This document shows, piece after piece, positions 1 through 10,699 of a DNA stretch of 64,000 nt. Made by a program: the position numbers and the translations under genes. Where the stretch lies: positions 1,674,001 through 1,738,000 of the forward strand of contig JAGKQI010000047.1 in the NCBI GenBank assembly GCA_018806915.1, in the 5' to 3' direction. The DNA is from Phytophthora colocasiae (lineage: Eukaryota; Oomycota; Peronosporomycetes; Peronosporales; Peronosporaceae). Position 1 is the first letter of the stretch, and each line of letters opens with the position of its first letter. The notes below the pieces were generated by a model, which saw nothing but the letters and a program-made list of their open reading frames with translations, had not been told where the DNA came from and searched no databases.

Positions 1-222
1 TGAAGCTGTAGACGTTTTACATGAGAGATATGCTCAAGTACTATGTACAATTCGATTGCAAGGTGTTGGGTGGAATGAAAGATGGAGGTATGTTGTGGTC
101 CCTCCTTGGACGAATCATACCACGTCCATAATCAAAAGTGTCAGCACCACATTGCTCAAGCTCAAACTTGCTTGACGAGTTTCTCAGTTAACGTTAAGCA
201 CATCTATCTTCTTGTGGGTGTA

Positions 223-291
223 CACCTTTTAACCTTCAAAATGTCAAAAAGAAAATTCAATACGTCAAAACGTAAATTCAAAACGACACAG
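223..291 (+). repeat. Left terminal inverted repeat of mariner-like element
   Basis: It starts CACCTTTTAACC and is the exact reverse complement of 6173-6241. It is AT-rich and is preceded by TA. Confidence 0.9.
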
Positions 292-652
292 GCGTACAAA
301 ACCAATATTATATTGTCATCACTAAAGACAGGACAGAACAGGAAAAACACACAAGACAAATGAGTGACACACAAAGCTTGCGATAACACAACACTTGTTT
401 ACACACCACACTAGATTAGTGTGGTTCACACGTAGTGTACACGCATCACCCTTTGTAGAGAATGATCACACCAAATGCAGGTGGTTGCACACCAGCCTAT
501 CAAGGTTGGTTTTTAAGCCTAATTTCTACCAATGAAACAAGTCGTTATGCGCTGTTGCACTAGGCAGATTTCCGCTCACAACAACAAAACACGTTGCCCC
601 CACACCACTCCTCTCCCCTCTCCGGCCCTCCCCCCAAGTCTGTTCGTCAACC

Positions 653-2443
653 ATGACGCAATTTAACTGGACGAACATCTGCACCAACATGGCAGTCGCT
701 GACGCACATCTGTTGATGGAGGACATGAAGGCGTTCGTCATTGCCAAGAGCCAACTGGTCCCCTGTGACGGCACATGCGGCTTAGGAAGACCGCATAAGA
801 TGCGATACCAGCTGCTCAGGTGCTCCTCGGAAACATGTAGGGCTGCCACACCGTATGCCGCGTGTCCCTGGATTGGAAAGGTGCTCACGTGCCCGGAGCT
901 CAACCGTGTGTCGCTCAAAGAGTGTGGTATGCACGAGACTGAGGTTAGTGATCCGGTCAAGCCGACGCTGACGCCCCGGCTGAAAGAATTCTGCCGGGAA
1001 ATGGCGACGGAAGGAATGAAGCCCGCGCGAATTCGCAATGCTATGGGCCGTCGCTTCGGTATCGCGGACGAATCTCTCCCTGACTTGCGCAAAGTCCAGT
1101 GGTTCGTCAGCCATTTTGCCAAGACGAACCTGCACAAGAGCGATGACTATGATGACATCTTGGAGCAAATATCCCAGCTGGCGTATGACCCTGGGATGTC
1201 CGACACGAAACCATTTTCGTTTGGGTGGCAACGTGATAGTCACGGCAAGCCTGACGTGGGCAACGGCTCTGACGAACACCCGTTTTTGGTGGGCTTGACG
1301 ACAAAGCGTCTGTTGCGCAATGCAGCTCGCGATCCGGCCTCGTTCGTGTTTCATATGGATGCCACCTTCAAGTTGAACCAAGTTGGGTATCCTGTGATCG
1401 TATGTGGAGTGTCGGACCGATGTCGCTCGTTCCATCCGGTGGCAATGTTCATCACTTCTCAGCGGCTGACAGAGCTGTATGTCAAGGCCCTGAGTGCGCT
1501 TCGTCGAATGTTTACCGCGGTCACCGGTGAACAGATGCTCCTACGGTATGTCATGGCCGACGCTGAAGTAGCGCAACAAAATGCTGTTGATGAAGTGTTT
1601 GGAGTTGACTCGGACTACACATACTTGATGTGTTTCTACCATGTGATGGCGAAGGTGCATGAGAAGCTAAAAGCTGTACCGCGACACTTATGCGAACGCG
1701 TGGTTGCTGACATTTACGACCTTCACTTCGCGTCAAGTCAAGAAGCATATGACGATCATGTCAAGGTTGTGCTGGCCAAATGGGAGGCGGACGATTTGCT
1801 GGCGGGGTTCAAGTCGTACTTCAACAACGTATGGGTGTCAAGTGAGTCGTGGCGCTGGCAGTGCTTCCACACGCCCAGCGGGTACGCCACCACGAACAAC
1901 CCTGTTGAGCAATTCAACCGTCTGATCAAGCGTCGTGACTACACCCTTCGGACGAAACATAAGATTGGTACTCTTATCCAGTTGCTGGCAGATTGCTGCG
2001 GGAACCAATCTGTCACGCCACGACTGTTCAAGGAAGCATCTGAGACGACGCAACAGCTGAGATCGCGGGTGAGCAACTTTCGCCAGCGGAACCTTCTGCT
2101 TGACATGACACCCAGCCGGTCAAGCATCGAGTTCTTACTGGTATCGCGGACACCCAATATTGTGCGTGTGGTGTCACGGGGCTGCGTTCGGGTGTACCTG
2201 CCTGAGATTGGGCGCAGCAAGGAAAATGCCCCAGTCTCCGCCCAAATGGGTGCTAACTACGCCCGCATGGAGGTCGAAGGACAACCGGATGGTGGCTGGG
2301 AGGTAGATGTCTGTGCGCAAACGTGTGGCTGCAAGTACCATTTCAAGTTCGCAATTTGCATCCACGTGCTATTTGCACTGCAAGTCAGGAGCTACACAGG
2401 CACGGATGGAAAGCGAACTCGTCAACCGTTCAAAGACTCGTAA
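653..2443 (+). CDS. MULE transposase with SWIM zinc finger
   Basis: An uninterrupted 596-residue ORF with MULE-transposase features. The N-terminal part has a Cys cluster (about residues 38-85) that may be a DNA-binding zinc domain. The putative DDE triad is D236 (in FHMDATFK), D303 (in VMADAEVAQ) and E419 (in NNPVEQFNR), with a CFYHV motif between the second D and the E. A SWIM-type finger (CGC...CIH) lies near residues 565-580. The family catalyses cut-and-paste transposition. The gene lies between the MULE termini, and its intactness suggests recent or ongoing activity, although the partner ORF is frameshifted. The start is the first ATG of the frame; no intron is needed. Confidence 0.85.
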   Translation: MTQFNWTNICTNMAVADAHLLMEDMKAFVIAKSQLVPCDGTCGLGRPHKMRYQLLRCSSETCRAATPYAACPWIGKVLTCPELNRVSLKECGMHETEVSDPVKPTLTPRLKEFCREMATEGMKPARIRNAMGRRFGIADESLPDLRKVQWFVSHFAKTNLHKSDDYDDILEQISQLAYDPGMSDTKPFSFGWQRDSHGKPDVGNGSDEHPFLVGLTTKRLLRNAARDPASFVFHMDATFKLNQVGYPVIVCGVSDRCRSFHPVAMFITSQRLTELYVKALSALRRMFTAVTGEQMLLRYVMADAEVAQQNAVDEVFGVDSDYTYLMCFYHVMAKVHEKLKAVPRHLCERVVADIYDLHFASSQEAYDDHVKVVLAKWEADDLLAGFKSYFNNVWVSSESWRWQCFHTPSGYATTNNPVEQFNRLIKRRDYTLRTKHKIGTLIQLLADCCGNQSVTPRLFKEASETTQQLRSRVSNFRQRNLLLDMTPSRSSIEFLLVSRTPNIVRVVSRGCVRVYLPEIGRSKENAPVSAQMGANYARMEVEGQPDGGWEVDVCAQTCGCKYHFKFAICIHVLFALQVRSYTGTDGKRTRQPFKDS

Positions 2444-2701
2444 ACGCCCTCGCCCACAAGCTCCATCAACTAGACGCGTAGCTGCTGGCAGACCACGCGA
2501 TAATGGTCATGCGCTAAGCTTGGAGTAGGCATAGAATAGCTGTAGATGAGATTGTGCAGGTTAGCTGTAACTTTCAATACGCATCGCATGCCAAACTTCT
2601 TTTTAGTGTATTGAAACTACTAACAAAAATAAACTAACAACTAAAGTGAAACCAATTGCGTGCTGCTTCCTCGGGCTTAAGGATTGTCATTTCCATTCAC
2701 G

Positions 2702-3197
2702 ATGGCAACCCTTCAAGTTGACCCTGCCCCACCTACAGCGTTCAAGCCCTTCTTTGAGTTTTGCAAATTGCACCTCGAAACTCAAGGGAAACGTCGCCTT
2801 GATGAAGCAGCGGCACGATACCTCAAAAACACCTGCCTCATCTTGCGCGACCCTTCGGCCAACCCAGCTGACGCAATTAAGCGGCTACTCGACGCGGTAC
2901 CACATGGGCGCATTACCAAGGACCGTCTCATTGAGGCAGCTACTCAAGGCGACGATGCCGGCGAAGCAGAGTGGGTGTTGCCAGCCGGTGTGGACTCTGT
3001 CTGGTAAGCCCACCTACCAGATGCGCAAGATTGTAGGCCACGAAGTTGTCAATGGGCGCACTTTTTTCCTAACCTCGTGGGAGGATACTTTGGAGCCCGC
3101 CGAAAATCTACCTTCTGCCGAGATAAAGAAGTATCGCGCGAAGGTGCACAAGCAGGTTGAACGACGCTTTATTGAAGCGGAAGCTAAAGAGGTTTGA
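2702..3197 (+). pseudogene. Chromodomain-like accessory ORF of the MULE (frameshifted)
   Basis: The first part (2702-3007) encodes about 100 residues starting MATLQVDPAP, with no domain I recognise. Just before its stop the meaningful reading moves to another frame, where KIVGHEVVNGRTFFLTSWED and TLEPAENLP (about 3020-3120) look like a chromodomain: a short beta core, an aromatic pair and a W.....EPAENL helix start. A KYRAKVHKQVERRF tail follows, with stop at 3197. The shift near 3000 is too tight for a normal intron, so a single-base indel is the simplest explanation. Chromodomains are known in chromovirus integrases; one here as a separate MULE ORF is unusual. It lies about 260 bp downstream of the transposase on the same strand. 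Confidence 0.55.
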
Positions 3198-3379
3198 ACT
3201 AATAACACTAGCTTCACTTACATGTATTCGCTTAATCCTACAGCATTAACTACCACTATGACTACCCTCTTGAATACGGCAGCAAGTAAGGTGGCACAAC
3301 AGTGGCACGTATGCTGCACGAGCCATCAGCGAGAGCGGTACAAGGCATAGGAGCCCATCAACGCGCTCCGCACAAGCTT

Positions 3380-5155
3380 ACGCAGCACATGTACACCTCC
3401 GTGCCGCCAGTGTTCGCCTTGTCGTCCGTGCCGCCAGTGTTCGTGAGCGCCGCCGTACCGTGCAGCGTGCCGAGGCAGGTCGCGCCCTTATCCATGTCGT
3501 CCGTGCCGCCTGTGTTGGCCTCTGTGTCGTCCGTGCCGCCAGTGTTCGTGGGCGCCGCCGTGCCGTGCAGCGTGCCGAGGCAGGTCGCGCCCTCATCCGT
3601 GTCGTCCGTGTCGTCCGTTCCGCCAGTGTTCACAGGCGCCGCCGTGCCGTGCAGCGTGCCGAGGCAGGTCGCGCCCTTATCCATGTCGTCCGTGTCGTCC
3701 GTTCCGCCAGTGTTCACGGGCGCCGCCGTGCCGTGCAGCGTGCCGAGGCAGGTCGCGCCCTTATCCATGTCGTCCGTGCCGCCTGTGTTGGCCTCTGTGT
3801 CGTCCGTGCCGCCAGTGTTCGTGGGCGCCGCCGTGCCGTGCAGCGTGCCGAGGCAGGTCGCGCCCTTATCCATGTCGTCCGTGTCGTCCGTTCCGCCAGT
3901 GTTCACGGGCGCCGCCGTGCCGTGCAGCGTGCCGAGGCAGGTCGCGCCCTTATCCATGTCGTCCGTGCCGCCTGTGTTGGCCTCTGTGTCGTCCGTGCCG
4001 CCAGTGTTCGTGGGCGCCGCCGTGCCGTGCAGCGTGCCGAGGCAGGTCGCGCCCTCATCCGTGTCGTCCGTGTCGTCCGTTCCGCCAGTGTTCACAGGCG
4101 CCGCCGTGCCGTGCAGCGTGCCGAGGCAGGTCGCGCCCTTATCCATGTCGTCCGTGCCGCCTGTGTTGGCCTCTGTGTCGTCCGTGCCGCCAGTGTTCGT
4201 GGGCGCCGCCGTGCCGTGCAGCGTGCCGAGGCAGGTCGCGCCCTCATCCGTGTCGTCCGTGTCGTCCGTTCCGCCAGTGTTCACAGGCGCCGCCGTGCCG
4301 TGCAGCGTGCCGAGGCAGGTCGCGCCCTTATCCATGTCGTCCGTGTCGTCCGTTCCGCCAGTGTTCACGGGCGCCGCCGTGCCGTGCAGCGTGCCGAGGC
4401 AGGTCGCGCCCTTATCCATGTCGTCCGTGCCGCCTGTGTTGGCCTCTGTGTCGTCCGTGCCGCCGTGCCGTGCAGCGTGCCGAGGCAGGTCGCGCCCTTA
4501 TCCATGTCGTCCGTGTCGTCCGTTCCGCCAGTGTTCACGGGCGCCGCCGTGCCGTGCAGCGTGCCGCCTGTGTTGGCCTCTGTGTCGTGCGTGCCGCCTG
4601 CGTTGGCCTCTGTGTCGTCCGTGCCGCCAGTGTTCGTGGGCGCCGCCGTGCCGTGCAGCGTGCCGTGGCAGGTCGCGCCCTCATCCGTGTCGTCCGTGTC
4701 GTCCGTTCCGCCAGTGTTCACGGGCGCCGCCGTGCCGTGCAGCGTGCCGAGGCAGGTCGCGCCCTTATCCATGTCGTCCGTGCCGCCTGTGTTGGCCTCT
4801 GTGTCGTCCGTGCCGCCAGTGTTCGTGGGCGCCGCCGTGCCGTGCAGCGTGCCGAGGCAGGTCGCGCCCTTATCCATGTCGTCCGTGTCGTCCGTTCCGC
4901 CAGTGTTCACGGGCGCCGCCGTGCCGTGCAGCGTGCCGAGGCAGGTCGCGCCCTTATCCATGTCGTCCGTGCCGCCTGTGTTGGCCTCTGTGTCGTCCGT
5001 GCCGCCAGTGTTCGTGGGCGCCGCCGTGCCGTGCAGCGTGCCGAGGCAGGTCGCGCCCTCATCCGTGTCGTCCATGTCGTCCGTGCCGCCTGTGTTGGCC
5101 TCTGTGTCGTCCGTGCCGCCGTGCCGTGCAGCGTGCCGAGGCAGGTCGCGCCTGT
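3380..5155 (+). repeat. GC-rich minisatellite with 84- and 105-bp units
   Basis: About 1.75 kb of tandem repeat. The basic unit is 84 bp (for example 3631 to 3715). A longer 105-bp version (3715 to 3820) contains an extra 21-bp CCGCCTGTGTTGGCCTCTGT-type segment. Both periods are multiples of three and lack stops, so several frames on both strands stay open for hundreds of codons. Near 4460 and 4565 partial units break the regular order. It lies inside the MULE, downstream of the chromodomain-like ORF. I regard the long ORFs as by-products of the repeat. Confidence 0.9.
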
Positions 5156-5527
5156 GAAGATGTCCTTGGGTCTTGCCGGCGAGTTGGTGAATGAGCATGG
5201 ATGGAAGGCGGCGGACGGGCGGGATAGGCGCGTGGTATGGCTGGTCTTTGACCCCGCCCATCCTCCCTCGCAATCCACCAATGGCAATGTGTGGTGTGCA
5301 CACGTCCTGTGTGTTGACCACACCACGACGTGTGTTTTTACTATTTTGTCAAAGACAGGGTATTATCAACTAAAGGGGTTTTTAATGGCGGGAAGGAACG
5401 GCGCCAAAACTGCTGGACGGTGTTGATTCTAGCGCTCCATCCAACAATCGCCCCACGCTTCCGTGGTCCTAACACATTCTCTAATACTACGTTCAAGAAG
5501 CAAGCTACCCTCCACTACGAATCTTCT

Positions 5528-6126
5528 ATGCTGTACGATGAAGCAACCATCAAGCGCGTTCTGCGCGCCGCCAATGCTGGCAAAGACTGGAAGGATGTTG
5601 CGGTGAAAAGCGACGTTAATCTACGCTCGGCATACCGCTGGATTACCGCAGCACAAACTAACGATGACTGGGAGGCGTCGCCAAGAAAGCCTCGTGGTGG
5701 AAAACGCAACGCTAAGATCACGGAAGAGCACGTCGCCTACTTACTTCATCGCTGGACAACGTGGTGATTGTTGCTGATAATGCTCCTTGCCATACTCACG
5801 TCGAAGACGTCTTCAAGGAAGACGAGTTTGCTGGCGCAGCACTCCTTCGGCTGGGGCCTTATTCCCCCATGCTTAATCCGATCGAGAATTGTTTCTCCGT
5901 TTTCAAGTCAATGGTGAAGCGATTCTTGGCTCAGCACCGCAAAGCAATCCTCCAAGTACCGCCGCATCGAACAATCAAGGAGCATCGCGAGGAGTACCTT
6001 CTGATGGCTGCAGAACTACTCATCGAGGAGGCAATCACTCCTCGGCTCTGTTCCAACTGTTCGCTGCACACGTTCAAGTTTCACGCAGCAGCTATCCAGA
6101 TGAACGACATGCCTGTTGGTCATTAA
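5528..6126 (+). pseudogene. Mariner-like transposase remnant
   Basis: The first segment (from ATG 5528) has a helix-turn-helix-like N-terminus (DEATIKRVLRAANAGKDW, then NLRSAYRWI) and runs to a stop at 5767. The second (5761-6126, frame shifted) has VADNAPCH and LGPYSPMLNPIENCFSVFKS, which carry the second and third acidic catalytic positions of Tc1/mariner DDE transposases. The region between, including the first catalytic Asp, is missing. The result is an internally deleted, non-functional transposase, antedating or accompanying the MULE insertion. Confidence 0.8.
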
Positions 6127-6172
6127 CCTTTGTAACCGAATTATAAGAATTTGGATCGACGCCCTTCTTTAT

Positions 6173-6241
6173 CTGTGTCGTTTTGAATTTACGTTTTGAC
6201 GTATTGAATTTTCTTTTTGACATTTTGAAGGTTAAAAGGTG
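6173..6241 (-). repeat. Right terminal inverted repeat of mariner-like element
   Basis: Exact reverse complement of 223-291, followed by TA. It lies 47 bp beyond the stop of the transposase remnant. Confidence 0.9.
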
Positions 6242-6448
6242 TAGTTTTCCTTTTGGTTACTAGTAAACAAGGAGCGTTCTCGGCTAACTGTCGCCGTTAC
6301 CAGCACTGTGGATGGTTTCGAAACCAAGTTGAAGTGGTTTAGCACTCTTCTAGGGTTATCTTCTCGTTTTGAGCGGTAAAAGACCCAATCTGAAGTAAAT
6401 CCCATCTGTAAAACACTTCAAGGAGCTTGAGCTGTCGTTTATCGCCTG

Positions 6449-7302
6449 TGTAACAGGAGGACACGGACGCTTGACATTTGCGAGACGGACAGACGAGGAG
6501 GACGCGTGGAGAACCAGTGTGGCTGAGACGTGATGAGCACGAGGAGCGGCAGCACCTGTGGGAGAAGTTCCAGCGGTCCAAGTACTGGCGAACGTTCGTG
6601 GCGTGAGCCAATAAACGCCGTGGCCTTCTACGAGTACATGTGCGGGAGCACGGGGTGGCGAAGCAGTGGTACGATGAGAATTCGAACTGGCTGCAAGCTG
6701 CTGGATACCGGAGACCTTGAAGAAGGGGAACCGGCTGACGAAGTGAAGAGCAGGATGGCTCACTTTGAAAAACACGACGGAGGGAGCAAGCGAGGGGCTC
6801 ACTCTGCAACTGGCGCTGAAGAGAGCGTGTGGGATTATTGCAGGCTGCTTGAGCGTAGGCAGCACGCAACCGAACGACAGTACCAGGCTTCGGACGGGAG
6901 TGACGAACGGCGAGGACTGAGCGGGCAGCGAACGGGACTGGGCGACAACTGGAAGGCGGCGGCGACTGGAAGTGCTTTGGTGAGTACTCCGACAGCTGTG
7001 CGAGCGACTTCACGTCACCTGGAGGGTCTCAACGGTGTCGGCGGGCCTCGGGACGAACTGTGAGGAGCTGACGGACGAAGGTTTGGCAGTGTGTGAGACG
7101 AACGAGACAAACGAAAGTAGGCATTAAGAGTAGTGTCTATTCAATAAATAGGACCGGGCACGAAGCCACAGGTCCGGCGCAGCAACACGTGGTTGCTGTC
7201 GGCCAGAAGGTGTTAAGTCTATACGAAGTGAACGGGACGCAGAAGCCAAGAGCAATACGACTTGCTCAACGTGCCGGAGCAAGATAAAAGGCAAACGCTA
7301 CA
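6449..7302 (+). repeat. 5' LTR of gypsy element
   Basis: 854 bp, TG...CA ends, nearly identical to 15589-16438. The differences are mainly one- or few-base indels in the first 500 bp and at about 7277. An AATAAA-like signal occurs in AATAAATAGG near 7144. Confidence 0.9.
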
Positions 7303-7663
7303 TGGTGGTCATACAGGGGCAACTTCGACGGATAACGAGACAGATGACGAGTACCAGAACGGCACCGACGACGACGAAAACGAGAGGAGCTTCGAGAACA
7401 CGGCGTTCACGAGTTCGAAGCAGCACTGAGAAGAAGACGGAGAACAACGAGGCGAGCGAAGACAACCGCGAATCGGACGACGATGAAGAGAAGGCGTTAC
7501 CGGTACCCACTCCTTCCCTCACAACGGCAAATAGTTCAACGGTGGCTGGCATTGATGAAGCAGCGGCAGTTAACGAAGAGCGGCAGGAAGTTGAAAACCC
7601 AACAGCGCCCGCGAAGAAGAAGATCGGCTGGCACCAGCGCAACCGGATCAACAGGCCAACGAA

Positions 7664-10291
7664 ATGGAACCAAGAGGGCGAAGATCTGTTACAGCAGCAC
7701 GAACTTCCGGTGACCTTGGCACTGCAGACGAAATGGACCTTCAGGAGTTGGGCGAGGCTCTAAGGAAGATGTACGACCGGGTGTGCACACTACAACGGGA
7801 GCGTACGCCGGACGCCAGAGTACCGCAGCTGGACGCCGACGAACGACGAGTGGTGGAGGAATTACCGCACGACTACGATGAACGTGCCGGATACGGGCGT
7901 GACGAGCGGCCTCGTCATCAGGACGATGAAGACAGCGACGACGGACGACGAGCACCACGGCACCCCGAACAGGAACGAGAAGCACCGAAACGAGCAGTAC
8001 GCCGGCACCACGACGATGACGAACACCGAGACCATGGACGACGACACGAGAACGAGCAAGGACGACGCGGACGCCGATCCAGGAGCGAAGCACGACGGCG
8101 TGGAGGGAACCGCGGGCGCCACGACCGACATCCAGTGCGACGACGAGCACACCATGATGGCGATCCATCAGACGACGACAGCTCTGACGATTCGGAACAA
8201 GGACATGTTGGAGGAGCACCCAGCGACGATGGAAGCAGCGGCGGCAGCAGCTCCGAAACGAGTAGTGAAAGTTCAAGCGACGAGAGCGACCGAAGCAGGT
8301 CACGAAGCGCGAGGGGAATGTACGAACGGCGCGAGGAACGGCACGATCGCCGAAGACATGAACGGCGTGACCAACGGGAACGACGCGACCGACGTGGACG
8401 ACGCGAGCGACGCGGTAGGCACGAGCAGCCTGAGCAACGCGAACGGGAAGAACGGCGACGACGAGCCACGCAGCGAAGTATCAAGGACTTGGAGCTTCCG
8501 GTGTTCACGCCAGAGTCAGGGATCTCGGTCTCAATGTGGATCGATCGAATCGACCTAGCACTTGAAGGAGCACGGGGAATCTGACGTGGTGACTGGTCCA
8601 TAAGGCCCTGTACTTCATTTTGGGCAACAAGTTGGCTGAGAACGCGGCACGATGGTGGGTCAACCGAGATCGAAGAACGCCGGCACGAGAACGCACTTGG
8701 ACGCATTTGAAGAGAGGCCTGTTGCAGAGGTACGCACCACCGCAGAACTTGGAAGATGCCGGAATGGAGAGTGAACACGCGAATGATGATAGCCGGTGAA
8801 TCATATGCCGACTATGCAGCTGGATTGCGAGAGGCAGCCGACAGAAATCCAGTGGAAGAGAGAGTTTTCCTTGCCCAATTCTATAGAAACTTGGACCGGA
8901 CGACAAGACAGTTGGTTAAGCAACCACCGGTTCCGAAGACGCTGGAGAAGGCTGTGAAGAAGGCGACTCAGTTGAGCGACCCGTTGAGAATGTGGCGCGA
9001 GGAATGCATAACATTGGGCAGACGTCTCCCAGCTGCGCATGCGACGCATCTGGTGCAAGTGAATGGACCCAGCGGTACGACGGTGATGATTCCAGGTGTC
9101 GGTGGAGTGAGTGTTCCCGGGGAAGTAGCAGGTGCCGCAACTGAAACAGGAGGAAGAGCAGCGACTGAGACAGCGGAACAATTGGCGTTGTTCACGAATC
9201 CTCAAGGCGTGTATAATCGACTCACGGGCATGATCCAGAAGATACCGGGCAGGCGATGGAACGGACGATTCTGGGAGCCGAAACCGGCAGGTAAGCCACG
9301 TGCGCGGAAGAGTGGTGCAAGTGAACCCAAGTCACCTGCGAAGAAGGCGAAAACCCAAGCGACGGAACCAAGCGGCGGAGAGTCGGATACACCACCAAAG
9401 ACAGCAAAAACGAAAGCAGCGGTAAAGCAGGCTGGTGCTAATGACGGTCGACAGAATGAAGCGCGTCAGGAAAACAGTGGTTCAAGAGACAGTAGAGAGT
9501 GTCGGCGATGCGGTGGTAAAGGCCATTGGTCAATGCAGTGTCCGAACGAACCCCGGTGCTTTGCGTGCAACCGAGTGGGCCATTTTGCGAGGATGTGCAC
9601 CGACAGTGAGGCCAAGGCCCGGAACGACGAGTACATGCGCACACGCGGAGCGAAGCCTCTGGCCAAGTCGGAAAACGAGCAGCGAACGACGTGTGGCGGG
9701 GATACGGCGTTCGACAGTGATGAACGAACCCTTGGGAAGAGTGAAGCGACGGAAATTGGCGTGAGCCGCAAGGCAGAACGGAGCGAAGGCGGTGTGACTA
9801 CAATGCAGGACGAGAAAGTGTTGACGAGCGACGACATTGTCGAGTGGCAACAGATTATGAAGGACGACGAGATGATCTTCAACCGACTGCAGGCCGAGAA
9901 GTACGTCTCTACGTTGAGCCCAGCGATGGCCACGACGCGGTATACTCGGGTGCAAAGGGAGCAAGACGAACGGAGGTACGACGCGGGACGAAAACAGCGG
10001 GCAGATAGCGCGACGGACCGACGCCAACCTGGGGAAGGCGCAGCGGCGGTGGTGACGCCAGCGGCAGTGAACAGAACGGCGCGGACGAACAATGCGGACA
10101 GGGTAAGCCCGACGTCGACGATGCAGAAAGCAATAGCGGTGAATGTCAATACGAACGAGACGACGGGCGACGAAGCTTTGCACATGGGCGACGCGACCAG
10201 TAGTACAGAGGCGGCGGTGGCGAATGTCGATCCTGCAGTGAATAAGCAGAGAAGGAGCTGGGTATGCTCGATATTGAAGTTGGGGCGGTAA
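7664..10291 (+). pseudogene. gypsy gag region
   Basis: 7664-8584 encodes a strongly charged Asp/Arg/Ser-rich segment ending in a gag-like stretch (SMWIDRIDLALEGA). After a frame break, 8590-8760 contains WWVNRDRRTPARERTW and LLQRYAPP, typical of the retrotransposon gag core. The 8756-10291 frame continues the capsid region, then a basic tract, then two CCHC zinc knuckles (CRRCGGKGHWSMQC and CFACNRVGHFARMC, about 9500-9600) that would bind RNA. At least one frame break lies inside the core, so the polyprotein cannot be read through. Confidence 0.75.
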
Positions 10292-10699
10292 GAGCAACGC
10301 GTACTGAGCCCGACCGTGTAGTGAGAGGCGATGCCAGAGGAATAACGACCACCAAGGATCCCGATGAATGCAACCGGCCCGCGAAAGACTCGGAAGCGAA
10401 CGACGGTGACTCGACGGGTGATGAGCAGGACGGTGACGATACGGCGTTGACTAGCGAACTGCTGAAAGCTCGACAGGCACGGCGGCGGAAGCGACGAATG
10501 GCCAAACGCAGAAGGACCCGCGAGAAAGAAGCGGAGAAGCGCGCTGCACGAGACCAAGAGACCAACCGTAAACGTGAGGCAGTAATCCGGCAAATCTGAC
10601 GAGCACGAGACGCCGAGGAAGTCTTGAAGCATCTGCATGAACGTGGTCATGAGACTGGAACCAACGTCGATGACGCGACGGACAAGGAGACGAAGGAAC

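Larger units (their letters stand above)
332..5350 (+). mobile_element. Mutator-like element (MULE) nested in the mariner element
   Basis: AAAGACAGG occurs at 324-332 and again at 5351-5359, a 9-bp direct repeat of the size MULEs create. Just inside lie short imperfect inverted repeats, 332-352 against 5330-5350, agreeing at 18 of 21 positions (consensus GACA..A.AG.AAAAACACAC). Exact ends are uncertain by one base because the last G of the duplication could belong to the TIR. Inside are a MULE transposase, a chromodomain-like ORF and a minisatellite. Confidence 0.75.
223..6241 (+). mobile_element. Mariner-like (Tc1/mariner) element, interrupted by a MULE
   Basis: Two 69-bp perfect inverted repeats (223-291 and 6173-6241) define the ends, and a TA dinucleotide lies outside each end as expected for a Tc1/mariner target duplication. 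Without the nested MULE (about 332-5350) the element would be about 1.0 kb. That is short for a complete mariner and agrees with its internally deleted transposase at 5528-6126. The element is dead by itself, but its matching TIRs suggest it was once mobilised in trans. Confidence 0.85.

Noticed and set aside
2990..3020. A tiny intron (GTAAGC...CCAG) or programmed frameshift joining the two parts of the MULE ORF2
   Set aside because: 17 nt is too short for a spliceosomal intron, and no slippery heptamer with downstream structure is evident; an indel is simpler.
3380..5155. CRISPR-like array
   Set aside because: The repeats are contiguous, GC-rich and lack unique spacers, and the genome is eukaryotic.
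3302..5194. Long ORFs on both strands over 3.3-5.4 kb (for example SVPPVF-type and GTDDTDD-type proteins)
   Set aside because: They follow the 84/105-bp minisatellite in every stop-free frame, swap frame where units are truncated, and lack unique domains.
9466..10650. 394-codon minus-strand ORF opposite the gypsy gag
   Set aside because: Shadow of the GC-rich gag frame; Ser/Cys/Arg-rich with no domain.
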